Below are positions 43,553 through 52,300 of a stretch of 64,000 nucleotides of DNA, one piece after another (position 1 is the stretch's first letter; the number at the start of each line of letters is the position of its first letter). The notes below the pieces were generated by a model, which was given only the letters and a program-made list of their open reading frames with translations, was not told the DNA's origin and ran no database searches. This DNA comes from Streptomyces oceani (GTDB lineage: Bacteria > Actinomycetota > Actinomycetes > Streptomycetales > Streptomycetaceae). The stretch covers positions 60,577-124,576 of the forward strand of contig NZ_LJGU01000137.1 in assembly GCF_001751245.1 (NCBI RefSeq). Reading direction: 5' to 3'. The position numbers and the translations under genes were made by a program.

Positions 43553-45610
43553 ATGGGACTCGGTACGGGATTCGAGAGCGACGAGGACAGCCCCGCCGGG
43601 GAGCTCCACGAGCCGGATCGCCCACGCAAGGGCCGTCGGCTCAGCCTGCGCAAGGAGCCCGGAGCTCCCTCTCTCAGCATCCCCCGGCCGCGGCGCCCCG
43701 GCGAAGAAGCGACGCGTCCGCCCTCGGCGGAGACAGCGGACCACGAGGCGCTGTCCGACGTGGCCCGGTGGCTGTGTGCCGCCTCCTACCTCCGTCCCGA
43801 TCACGCCACGAAGCTCGCCAGGTTCTGCGGCTACAGCGTCAGGCTCGCCCCGCGCGCCCTGTGGATCCTCCTCACCAGACGTAAGCCGTACAAACGTGAG
43901 CGCGCGCTGAACAAGCTGCTGACCGACATACGCCCCACGGATACGCAGCTTCCGGTACCCCTCGGCCACGAGTACCTGCGCTGGGTGCGCAAACGAGTGG
44001 GGCGCGGGCATCCAGTCCCGCCACACGGCTTCCACCTCGGCCCCGTGCTGCAGACCACCGCCTCCGCGGAGGCCCTCACCCACTTACGCCGCCTCCTGCT
44101 CGTGCTCGCCCTCGCCGCCGCGGTCCTCGCCGGCACGGCCCTGGGCCCGCTGACCGGGGTGGCGGTCGCTCTGGCAGGCACCTGGGCGGCCTGTTACGCA
44201 GACCGGATCCTCGCCTACTCCCAATTCCACAAGGCCCCTTGGGTACGCGGCCGGGGCACCCGCGACCTGCGATGGTGGATCGGTCCCGGCCGCCGCCGCG
44301 CACTGCGCCGGACACCGTCAGAGCGGAACGGCCTCATCGTCCCGTACGTGCTGCGCGAGCACTGGGGCGACAAACTGATGCACCACATCATGGGCGCGGG
44401 CACCGTGTCCTCCGACGACGCGATCGGCATCGACGTGGCAGCGGCCGACGCGGCGGAATCACGTAGCGCCGAGTCGGGGCAGGAACGCCTCGTCCGCGAA
44501 GCCTTCCGCAGTGTGGACGAAATCCTGGGGAGGGCGAGCACACGGAAACCGGTCACCCATTTCACCCCGGAGGAACTGCACAGCCACGTTGCCGACGAGC
44601 TCGGCAAGTTGCTCGACCATCGACCCACCCACCATCCGGACAACCGCCTCGACATCTTCGACGTCGCCGCCGTCTCCGCCGAACGCTGGCACGACATCAC
44701 CACAACCGAGTGGGAGTCCCTGCTCACCCTCGCCCGCGAGGGCACCGGCGCCAAAGGTGCCGCCACGGAGGTCAAGGAGTCAGGACGGCTGCTGTGCGCA
44801 CGCATCGTCTCCCGGGACGGGGAGCTCGTCACCTCGCTGTACGTCGGCTTCGCCTACGAGCACCACTTCCTGCGCGTCACCCTCCGCCCCCACGTCACCA
44901 ACCCCGTGCACCCCACCCTCCGCGAAGGCGTACGAGCAGCCGAACGGGCCGGACCAGCCTGGCATCTGCGCACCGCGCTCAACGCGTTCCTCGACGTGTT
45001 CGCGCTCCTCGACCGGCTGCGTCCGATGCGGCCCCCCTCCAGACCCAAGGCCGATCCCGGGCGGGGGCCGGTGAGCCTGCGGGAGGTGTACTCCTCGCTC
45101 CGGATGGACGACATGCTCCAGTACGACGACGCACGGCGCCACATCGACTGGCTGCAGCGATGTGTCTTCCGGGCCGTCCTGGGCTTCCTCCAGGAGCACA
45201 ACGTCGACGTCAGCGCCTTCCTCAAGCAGGCCACGTACATCCTGCAGAACAGCGGCACCCTCAACACCGGCGTCATCAACAACGGCTCCATGGGCAACGT
45301 CCAGAACCAGCCGGGGGCGAGCAACTCCCAGCAGCGCCAAGCGAACACCGACCCCGCCGCCGACGCCCGACTGGCCGAGACCCTCGACGCGCTCGGCGCC
45401 GCGCTCACCCGCGAACGCGCCCAGCTCACGGAACCCGAACAGTGCCGCGCACTCTTCGACTTGGTACGCCAACAGGAGCTCACGGAGGACAGCGGGCGGA
45501 CAATGGCACAGTCCATGCTCGGCCAACTCGCCGAACGCTGCGGCGGGGCACCGGGCGTGGCCTCCTTGACCGCCTCGGCGCTCACCATGCTCAGCACCGC
45601 GATGAGCTGA
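43553..45610 (+). CDS. Membrane-anchored protein of unknown function with Asn/Gly-repeat linker
   Basis: A 685-residue protein from ATG 43553 (GGGGGG upstream), divergent from the giant helicase gene with 168 bp between. An Arg/Pro-rich N-terminus (1-70) is followed by a basic helical domain, then two membrane helices (LLLVLALAAAVLAGTAL and LTGVAVALAGTWAACYA, about 182-222), a long cytosolic part, and at about 565-590 the stretch SGTLNTGVINNGSMGNVQNQPG. Similar short NxGxxNNG repeats link sensor and effector parts of some actinobacterial conflict proteins. The C-terminal 100 residues are helical. A TTA codon occurs at 44084-44086. I do not recognise the family; location in a defence island and membrane anchoring hint at an effector or sensor. 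Confidence 0.8.
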   Translation: MGLGTGFESDEDSPAGELHEPDRPRKGRRLSLRKEPGAPSLSIPRPRRPGEEATRPPSAETADHEALSDVARWLCAASYLRPDHATKLARFCGYSVRLAPRALWILLTRRKPYKRERALNKLLTDIRPTDTQLPVPLGHEYLRWVRKRVGRGHPVPPHGFHLGPVLQTTASAEALTHLRRLLLVLALAAAVLAGTALGPLTGVAVALAGTWAACYADRILAYSQFHKAPWVRGRGTRDLRWWIGPGRRRALRRTPSERNGLIVPYVLREHWGDKLMHHIMGAGTVSSDDAIGIDVAAADAAESRSAESGQERLVREAFRSVDEILGRASTRKPVTHFTPEELHSHVADELGKLLDHRPTHHPDNRLDIFDVAAVSAERWHDITTTEWESLLTLAREGTGAKGAATEVKESGRLLCARIVSRDGELVTSLYVGFAYEHHFLRVTLRPHVTNPVHPTLREGVRAAERAGPAWHLRTALNAFLDVFALLDRLRPMRPPSRPKADPGRGPVSLREVYSSLRMDDMLQYDDARRHIDWLQRCVFRAVLGFLQEHNVDVSAFLKQATYILQNSGTLNTGVINNGSMGNVQNQPGASNSQQRQANTDPAADARLAETLDALGAALTRERAQLTEPEQCRALFDLVRQQELTEDSGRTMAQSMLGQLAERCGGAPGVASLTASALTMLSTAMS

Positions 45611-45617
45611 CGCCGGA

Positions 45618-46109
45618 TCACGGCCGACCGCCGACCACGCCCGCCGCCTTCGCCACCCCCAACTCCGCCCAGACCGTCTTGCCCGGTGCCGACGGGCACG
45701 CGGCCGTACCCCAGTCGCGGGCGAGGGCGGCGACGAGGAGCAGGCCGCGCCCGTGCTCGGCGTCGTCGTCGGGGGCGGGTACGGGCCCTGGCTGCCGCTC
45801 GGTGCGGGTGTCGGTGACCTCGATACGGAGCACGGGCTTGGGGCCCGCGGACTCGGTGAGGCGGAGGTGGAAGTCGCGGCCGGGAACGTGCCCGTGCCGC
45901 ACGGCGTTCGTGGCCAGCTCAGCGGCGATCGCGGTGACGGTCTCGTTGGCGGTCGAGGTGTACGGGTGGCCCCAGGTGTCGAGCCTGTGCGAGACGAGAC
46001 GCCGGGCGAGCCGTGCGCCGCGTGGGGTGGAGGTGAAGTGCATGGCGAACTGATGGGCGGGGCCGGAGCACCGGGATTCGGAATCAGGCCTGTCATTTGC
46101 GTCGTTCAT
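45618..46109 (-). CDS. HATPase-fold regulator (RsbW/SpoIIAB-like anti-sigma kinase family)
   Basis: A 163-residue protein from ATG 46109 (a GTG at 46130 would add seven residues). It has the GHKL nucleotide-binding motifs: N-box AIAAELATNAVRHG, G1-like IEVTDT, and G2 HGRGLLLVAALARDWG. Streptomyces carry dozens of these; many pair with an XRE/DUF5753 regulator and a DUF397 protein, and exactly such a pair stands divergently next to it. It ends 8 bp from the stop of the convergent membrane-protein gene. Specific partner unknown. Confidence 0.88.
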   Translation of the reverse strand: MNDANDRPDSESRCSGPAHQFAMHFTSTPRGARLARRLVSHRLDTWGHPYTSTANETVTAIAAELATNAVRHGHVPGRDFHLRLTESAGPKPVLRIEVTDTRTERQPGPVPAPDDDAEHGRGLLLVAALARDWGTAACPSAPGKTVWAELGVAKAAGVVGGRP

Positions 46110-46258
46110 GGGAAAACGGTGGCGGGCCACGCATAGCGTTTACCAGGAGTGACAGGCGGACCGCGGGCCGTTGTATGCGCGGTGTGTGCGGCTGTATGCG
46201 GGGTGAGCCGTAACCGGGGGACGTGGTCCGCCGATTGGACAGGATTGGAGGTGGCCAG

Positions 46259-47113
46259 ATGGACGAACCAGAGCAGTACGGGGACACGGACGGCGAGGAA
46301 GCAACGGAGCCCGGAGCGGGCGGGGGCTACGTCGTCGTCTTCGGGCAGCAGTTGAAGGCACTGCGGGAGCGAGCGGGGATGGACCGGTCGGAGTTCGCCT
46401 CGCGAGTGGGCTACGCGCCCTCGACCATCGCCGCCTTCGAACAGGGCAAACGCATCCCGCTGCCGACCTTCATCGACCAGGCGGACGAAGTGCTCGACGC
46501 GGGCGGGACGTTGAAGGCGGCGAAGAAGGAGATCGAGCGGGCCCAGTACCCGGCGTTCTTCCAGGACGCGGCGCGGTTGGAGGCCCAAGCGGTTGAGCTC
46601 CATGTCTACGCCAACCAAGCAGTTCCAGGACTGCTCCAGACAACGGAGTACGCTCTGGCGGTCTTCCAGATGCGCCGTCCGCTACTGGACGCGGACACCG
46701 TCGATCAGCGCGTAACGGCTCGCCTCGAACGCCAAGCAATCTTCGATCGAGTACCCATGCCGACGGTCAGCTTCGTGATCGAAGAAGCGGTCCTGCGGCG
46801 GCCCATCGGCGGGTGGAATGTCTGGCGCGGTCAGCTGGAGCACCTCCTCTTGTGCGGGCACCGCCGCAACGTGGAGATCCAGATCATGCCGATGGAACGA
46901 AGCGAACACGCAGGTCTGGCAGGCCCGTTCACCTTGATCGAGACGCAGGAAGGACGGAGGATCGCGTACGTAGAGGTGCAGCGGCACAGCCGTCTCTACA
47001 CAGAGCGGAAGCCGGTGCGAGAGTTCGAGGAACAGTACGGAATCCTGCGAGCGCAAGCACTGACACCAACGGAGTCGCTGGACTTCGCAGAGAAGCTGCT
47101 GGGAGAGAGATGA
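46259..47113 (+). CDS. XRE-family regulator with DUF5753 domain
   Basis: A 284-residue protein from ATG 46259, with GGAGG upstream. A helix-turn-helix of the Xre type occupies about 20-80 (GQQLKALRERAGMDRSEFASRVGYAPSTIAAFEQGKRIP). DUF5753 follows with ELHVYANQAVPGLLQTTEYALAVF, RLERQAIFD, FVIEEAVLRRPIGGWNVWRGQLEHLL and GPFTLIE. These regulators work with small DUF397 proteins; the DUF397 gene starts in an ATGA overlap. The group (WhiJ-like) influences development and antibiotic production in Streptomyces. Confidence 0.92.
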   Translation: MDEPEQYGDTDGEEATEPGAGGGYVVVFGQQLKALRERAGMDRSEFASRVGYAPSTIAAFEQGKRIPLPTFIDQADEVLDAGGTLKAAKKEIERAQYPAFFQDAARLEAQAVELHVYANQAVPGLLQTTEYALAVFQMRRPLLDADTVDQRVTARLERQAIFDRVPMPTVSFVIEEAVLRRPIGGWNVWRGQLEHLLLCGHRRNVEIQIMPMERSEHAGLAGPFTLIETQEGRRIAYVEVQRHSRLYTERKPVREFEEQYGILRAQALTPTESLDFAEKLLGER

Positions 47114-47382
47114 CCACCGAAAAGGCCACACAGAAGGTCGATGGGCTGCACTGGTTCAAGAGTAGCTACAGCAGCGGTGAAGGCGGCGAGTGCGTGGAGG
47201 TTGCCCTGAGCTGGGTCAAGAGCAGCCACAGCAGCGACAAGGACGACGCGTGTGTCGAGGTCGCCTCCTGCCCTGACGTGCTGCACGTGCGGGACTCGAA
47301 GGTTGTGGGAGGGCCCGTGCTGGACCTCTCCCCCACTGCCTGGTCAGAGTTCGTCGCGTTCGCGACCCAGCACAGCGCCTGA
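47110..47382 (+). CDS. DUF397 protein with a duplicated N-terminal motif
   Basis: A 90-residue protein starting at ATG 47110 in an overlap with the regulator gene. The family motif W(F/V)KSSYSSGxGGxCVEVA is present twice in tandem: WFKSSYSSGEGGECVEVA and WVKSSHSSDKDDACVEVA; most family members have it once, or twice as a recent duplication. The C-terminal part (VRDSKVVGGPVLDLSPTAWSEFVAFA) occurs once. It should act with the upstream XRE protein. A terminator stem follows after 16 bp. Confidence 0.9.
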   Translation: MTTEKATQKVDGLHWFKSSYSSGEGGECVEVALSWVKSSHSSDKDDACVEVASCPDVLHVRDSKVVGGPVLDLSPTAWSEFVAFATQHSA

Positions 47383-47398
47383 CGCAGGCCAACTACCG

Positions 47399-47433
47399 GT
47401 GCCCTGCGGCCTGCCCGGCAGACCGCAGGGCAC
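47399..47433. terminator. Bidirectional stem-loop terminator
   Basis: gtgccctgcgg pairs perfectly with ccgcagggcac around a 13-base loop. It sits between the stops of the convergent DUF397 gene and the TOPRIM gene (47441) and can serve both. Confidence 0.85.
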
Positions 47434-47440
47434 GTGCGTG

Positions 47441-48100
47441 TCACGTGTGCGTGGGCCAGTGGGCGAGCTCAGCGACGAGGTCGCTGTGTGAGGTATTCCG
47501 CCCCACCGGTGCGGTGAGCAGCCCTTTCTCCAAGGCCTTCTTGGCGATAGCCGGGCCGTCACTCTCGCGGAAGGACGGGGAGCCCAGACCTCGCTTCAGC
47601 TTCTCCTTCGGGCTGTCTATCAACCCCGTGTCCTTGCCGCGCAGTTGGGCCGGAACCTTCCACTTGGGACGCACCTGCGCGAACGCCTCGGGAAACAGGA
47701 GCAGCCAACTCTCCGACTCCCACGCGGCCAGCGCGTAGGCGGCCTCGGCAGGGCACTGTCGGCTCAGCTCCGCGGAGACCGCCTGCCGAACGGTCCGGTA
47801 GCGGTTGCCCGCGTAGTCGTCCAGGTCCTCGTGCACGGCGAAGCCGACAAGCGGGCCCTTCTCCCGGAGCGCCCTGCCCTTCGCCTTGCCCACGAGGACG
47901 CGTACGTTCTCCTCCAGCGTGGCCCCCGTCTTCTTCTTGAGCCGGACCGGATCGTTGATCCTGACGATCTTGGCATCGCCCAGGCCGGGATGATGCGCCT
48001 TGATGAACTCCGCGAGGATCTGGCAGTCGTTCGCGTCCTCCCCGGCCAGGACGATTACTCCGCGCCCGACTCCGGCCCCCTTGGCCCCCCGACGGCTCAC
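47441..48100 (-). CDS. TOPRIM-like (DUF4276/RloB-type) nuclease partner
   Basis: A 219-residue protein whose ATG overlaps the end of the AAA ATPase gene by 4 bp. TOPRIM features are visible: an N-terminal GVIVLAGEDANDCQILAEFI with the conserved acidic residue, and GFAVHEDLDDYAGN, an acidic D-x-D-type cluster. A helical part with AAWESESWLLLFPEAF is typical of DUF4276-like proteins that partner with AAA ATPases. Pairs of this design (RloA/RloB; also PARIS with a different TOPRIM domain) act in phage defence as trigger plus nuclease. Nucleic acid cleavage is inferred. Confidence 0.75.
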   Translation of the reverse strand: MSRRGAKGAGVGRGVIVLAGEDANDCQILAEFIKAHHPGLGDAKIVRINDPVRLKKKTGATLEENVRVLVGKAKGRALREKGPLVGFAVHEDLDDYAGNRYRTVRQAVSAELSRQCPAEAAYALAAWESESWLLLFPEAFAQVRPKWKVPAQLRGKDTGLIDSPKEKLKRGLGSPSFRESDGPAIAKKALEKGLLTAPVGRNTSHSDLVAELAHWPTHT

Positions 48101-49320
48101 ATCTCACCCCCGTTGAGGTCGCCCCCGAGCACGCCGGAGAACCAGAGGTCACCCAGCGGCTGGTCCCCGCTCTCCTCGACGATCTCCCGCACGTCGTCAA
48201 CCGTCAGCGCGGGGATGATCGATGCCCCCTCCCCGTCACGTTCGCAGACCACGATCTCCTCGGGGAGGAGCTGGTCCACGAGGGCCGGCGAGTGGGTGGC
48301 GACGAGGAACTGGCTGCGGCTCGACGCCTCACGCAGCCGTTGCACGATCAGGGACAGTGCCTGCGGGTGCAGTCCGTGGTCGATCTCCTCGACACAGGTG
48401 AGGGCTGGCGGATGTGGGTCGTAGAGAAGCGCGAGCAGGCCGAGCAGGCGCACGGTGCCGTACGAGGCGTAGGCGAGCGGTGTCGGGCGGCGCAGCCCGC
48501 GTTCCCGGAGCAGGACGGTGACCTGGTCGGAGGCGCCGCCGAAGGTGGCGAACTCGATGTTCTCCAGCTGCGGCAGCACGGTGCGCGCGTCATCCACCAG
48601 GGATGCCCAGGCGTCCTCGTCCTCGGAGCTGAGGTACATCAGGAACTCGGCCAGGTTGTCCGCCTGCGGGGACAGGTCGACCAGCCGGGCGCGGCGGCGC
48701 AGACGGTACGGCTGCCGGGCCGCCGCCACGTCCACGTCGAACACCTGGAAGGAGGAGAGCTGCTGGGCGAACCGGGACACCTCCGCACCGCCGTCCGAGG
48801 AGGCCAGCCGCGGGAGCGTGGACAGACCACTGCTCAGCCGCTGGATACCGAAGCTGCCGCTGTCGTACTCCTTGCCCGCCTTCTTGTCGGTGACCTGCGC
48901 AGAATCCCCGGAGATGGTGATGCGCCGTCCCCGTCCCTGCGTGCGCTTGAACCGGAAGGACTCACTGCGCGACAGGCTCTCGGCGCCGGACTTCAACACC
49001 CTTCTCCGCACGGTGAGTTGGTACTCGTCAGGGGTGTTCGCGGTCGCGTTGGTGGTCCAGGTCGCCTTCAGCCCGATCTTCAGCGAGGGCGGGGGCTTGG
49101 ACCCGCCCCAGAAGGCGATCTCGTCGAACCCCTCCCGGGAGTCCAGAGCAGGCTGGAGGTCCGTACGGATGACGTCGGCGAGAAAATCGAACACCTCAAG
49201 GACGTTGGACTTCCCCGCAGCGTTCGGCCCGACGAGGACCGTCAACGGACGGAGCGGAACGGTCACGTCGCGCAGACTGCGGAAGTTCTCCACGTGAAGT
49301 TCAAGCAGGCGGTCGGACAT
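48097..49320 (-). CDS. AAA ATPase, ABC/SMC-like (RloA/AAA_21 type)
   Basis: A 407-residue protein from ATG 49320 (AGGTGA upstream; an in-frame GTG lies 12 bp earlier). The N-terminus LLELHVENFRSLRDVTVPLRPLTVLVGPNAAGKSNVLEVFDFL has Walker A at residues 31-38. The rest has the SMC-like arrangement: signature region YASYGTVRLLGLLALLYDP, Walker B LTCVEEIDHGLHP, and FLVATHSPALVDQLLP. A short helical insert replaces a long coiled coil. It is coupled to the TOPRIM gene by overlap and follows the methyltransferase gene by 58 bp. It probably senses phage interference and releases or activates the partner nuclease. Confidence 0.88.
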   Translation of the reverse strand: MSDRLLELHVENFRSLRDVTVPLRPLTVLVGPNAAGKSNVLEVFDFLADVIRTDLQPALDSREGFDEIAFWGGSKPPPSLKIGLKATWTTNATANTPDEYQLTVRRRVLKSGAESLSRSESFRFKRTQGRGRRITISGDSAQVTDKKAGKEYDSGSFGIQRLSSGLSTLPRLASSDGGAEVSRFAQQLSSFQVFDVDVAAARQPYRLRRRARLVDLSPQADNLAEFLMYLSSEDEDAWASLVDDARTVLPQLENIEFATFGGASDQVTVLLRERGLRRPTPLAYASYGTVRLLGLLALLYDPHPPALTCVEEIDHGLHPQALSLIVQRLREASSRSQFLVATHSPALVDQLLPEEIVVCERDGEGASIIPALTVDDVREIVEESGDQPLGDLWFSGVLGGDLNGGEM

Positions 49321-49378
49321 GAAGAATGTCACCTATCTCGCGGGGAGGGCAGGACGGGGAAGCCGGAGCGGGCGAGTA

Positions 49379-52300
49379 TCAGCTTCGTTGCGGAGTCCAG
49401 CGCCCGGCGGCGATCTCCGCATCCAGCCGAGCCTGGAACGTGGCATGCGCCGCCCGCATCTCGGTCTCCCGGTCAGCCTTGTAGAACGGCGCTGAATATC
49501 CGTCGGGTGGCGGAGTGTTGGTCGGGTCCTCCAGGTGTGCGAGCAGGTCGATGTAGTCCTGCTTGGTCTGACCGTGACCGTAGGTGTTGAAATCCCCTGC
49601 GATCTTACGTCCGTTGGCGTCGAAGTACGTCGCCGCCTCGTAGTCGTACAGCTGCGGGAAGCGGGACTTGAAGATTGCTACGAGTTGGTCGGCGGTGATG
49701 CCGAGCCAAACGGCGACTAGGGCGTCGAGCTCGACCAACATGGCGCGGCGGGCATGCTCGGTACGGAGAGGGGTGGCGTACTCCCAGCTTGGCCTGAGGT
49801 CGGCGGTGAGAGGCTTCAGGCCGGGCCAGTCGGGGTTGGCCCAGTCCTCATAAGCCGCCCAGCGCGGATCGAACAGCTCTTCCCAGAGCGGGGCGTGGTG
49901 GGCCGTCAGAGCATTCAGACGGAGGGCGCGCAGGAGAAGAGCGGAAGCGAGGGGGTGACTTGACTCAGGGGCCGGCATCTTGCGGGCCTCGCTGGTCTGG
50001 AGATCGGGACGGCCCGTGATTCGCAGCAGGTAGTCAAGGGGAAGCGCCGCCCAGAAACCTGCGTTGAGGGCTGTGAGCCGATTGTCTTCCAAGGCCAGGG
50101 ACTGCACTGTGTGCACATGGGCGGGGCCAGGCGGGATGAGGGCAGCTTGTAGACTGCGGCTTGTGTTGAAGGGGATCATCCTTCGCCAAGCCAGCCGGAA
50201 GAATTCAGTGTGCGGCTTTCCGAACCAAGAGTCCTGGTTCGCGAGATATGTCCGCTCATCGGTGGCCCTCACGTAGTTAGTCACGGGGACGTGATCGCCG
50301 GGCAGTTCCGTTGGCGTGAGCGTATCCCAGTGCCTTTGATTGCGGCAGGGAATCATCGGCTCCTTCGAGAAGGGGGTTGCACATGAGAAGTGAGGCCCTT
50401 GCAGAATCACATCCGTGAGCTCGCTTACGACCTGGTTGCCCCAGCGGATGAGCCCCTCCCTCTTGGCAGCGCCTTCGTCGTACCCCGTTGTGATCAACGG
50501 ACCGTAGTCCGCGAGGCTATTGGGATAGTCAGCAAGCGCCTCCACTGCGCCCTGTTCACTGACGACTGCCGGATACAAAAGAGGAGTCTGCACCGATCCG
50601 CCCGTTGAACTCGTTAAGGCCTGCCAACTATCCAGCAGGGCCGCGTCCACGTGTACCACCCGCTCGCGATGCGGCCGAATATCCCACGAACCATTGTGTT
50701 TGATGCCGGGCATCGGGCCTTGCCCATCGTGGTACAGCGAGTCAGGCAGGACATCGGCGCCGCGAAGCTGACTAACGTGTAGAAAATCAGGCTCCTGCGA
50801 CGTACCGTAAACGTGCATCCCGAATTCCTGGGATCGGGAGAGGTCTTCGAATGCCCAGTTCGCGGAGTTGACGAAATGTGCGTGCACCCGCAGATGCCGG
50901 TACGCGGCAGCTCGGATTGCTCCCTCCCGCACTCCGCCGAAGTGCGTGTCTGGGTGGATGAGACCTGCACTGCCGTACTGCGCAATGTGCTGCCAAACCT
51001 GTGCCACGAATGCACGGTAGAGGTCACCCTTCGTTCCCACTAGCAGCGGATAGGCGACCGGGCTACCTAGCGCGGTTACCAGCCCAGTATTCGATGCTAG
51101 TTCGTCCAGGAAGTAGGAACTGTTGTCGTCTGACGCCTTGAGCAGTTCCTCCTTGCGTAGACGCCACTCCGACGCGCTTGGCTTTTCAGACAGCGTGAAC
51201 CATGGCTCCTGCTCAGCGAGGACCTGGTCCTCATGCCACTGCGGCCGAACCCACGGCGGATTCCCCACCTGCAAGTCGTAGCCGCCCCGGGCAAAGACCT
51301 GGGCGAACTCCAGCTCCCAGTGGAAGAAGCCCTGGCGGTCGGCTACCTCGTTGGCCGTCTTCAGCCAGGGGAAACGGTTGGGGAGGCGGTGCCAGCGGCG
51401 CATGCCCATCCAGTCGGGGAGCTGGTCCTCGTAGAGTTCCAGCTCCTCCAGTGATGCGAAGGTGGCGACGAAGGAGTCCTCGGGCACGTCCTGGGTGCCG
51501 AGCAGCGCCTCGGCGAAGTCGAGCCAGCCGTACAGGTCCGCGAGGGGAATGACCCGGCGGCGCTGGCCCTTGACCGCTTCCTTGCGGCCTCCTTTCTGGT
51601 GCTTGGTGGCGCGCTTCGCCTGGACGGACGTCACCTCGCCCAGGAGGTCGACGGTCTCGTAGGTGTAGAGCACGTCCTCCGCCGCGTCCGCCTGGGCGCC
51701 AGAGTCGGCGCGTTGCGCCTCGCGCTCGTACTGTTCGTCCGTGCCGTTCAGCAGCGCGGCCTTCTGGACCGGCCAGAACCAGAGCGCGCACCAGGCGTCC
51801 ATCAGGGTCTTGAGGCGCCAGTAGGGAGTGTCGGGCGCCTCCAGGTCGGCGAGGACCTTGTCTCGCGGTACGGCCACCTCGGGCGAGCGGAGCCAGCCGT
51901 CCTCCGCGCCCCACACGTCGATGCGGCGCGAGATCTCTCGCTCGGAGATCTCCAGGCGCCGGGCCACCAGGCCCCACAGGTACTCGGCACGGCGCGCCAA
52001 GCCCTGCAAGCGTTCGGTCTGCTTCTTCGTCGGCGACTTGGCGAGCGTCCTGCGCCATGCGCCCAGCGCCTTGGCCGCCTCCGGGGCGAGCGCCTTGGCC
52101 TCCTTCTCGGCCGCGACCGCGCCCCACTCCTTCGCCGGAAGCAGGAAGTGGTGCACGGCGCCCTCCGGCAGGCCGCGCCCGCCCTGGGAGTCGGCCAGCG
52201 GGAAGCGTTCGGGGGTGGTGCCGAGCCAGCCGCCCCTCTTCAGTTTCTCCGGCCCGTACACCTCGCGCCGGCCGCCGATCAGGGAGTTGCCGCGCCGGAG

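Noticed and set aside
43385..44083. N-terminal extension of the giant helicase to 2566 residues
   Set aside because: The extension runs antisense through the divergent membrane-protein gene and has no helicase-like sequence; ATG 43384 begins the conserved part.
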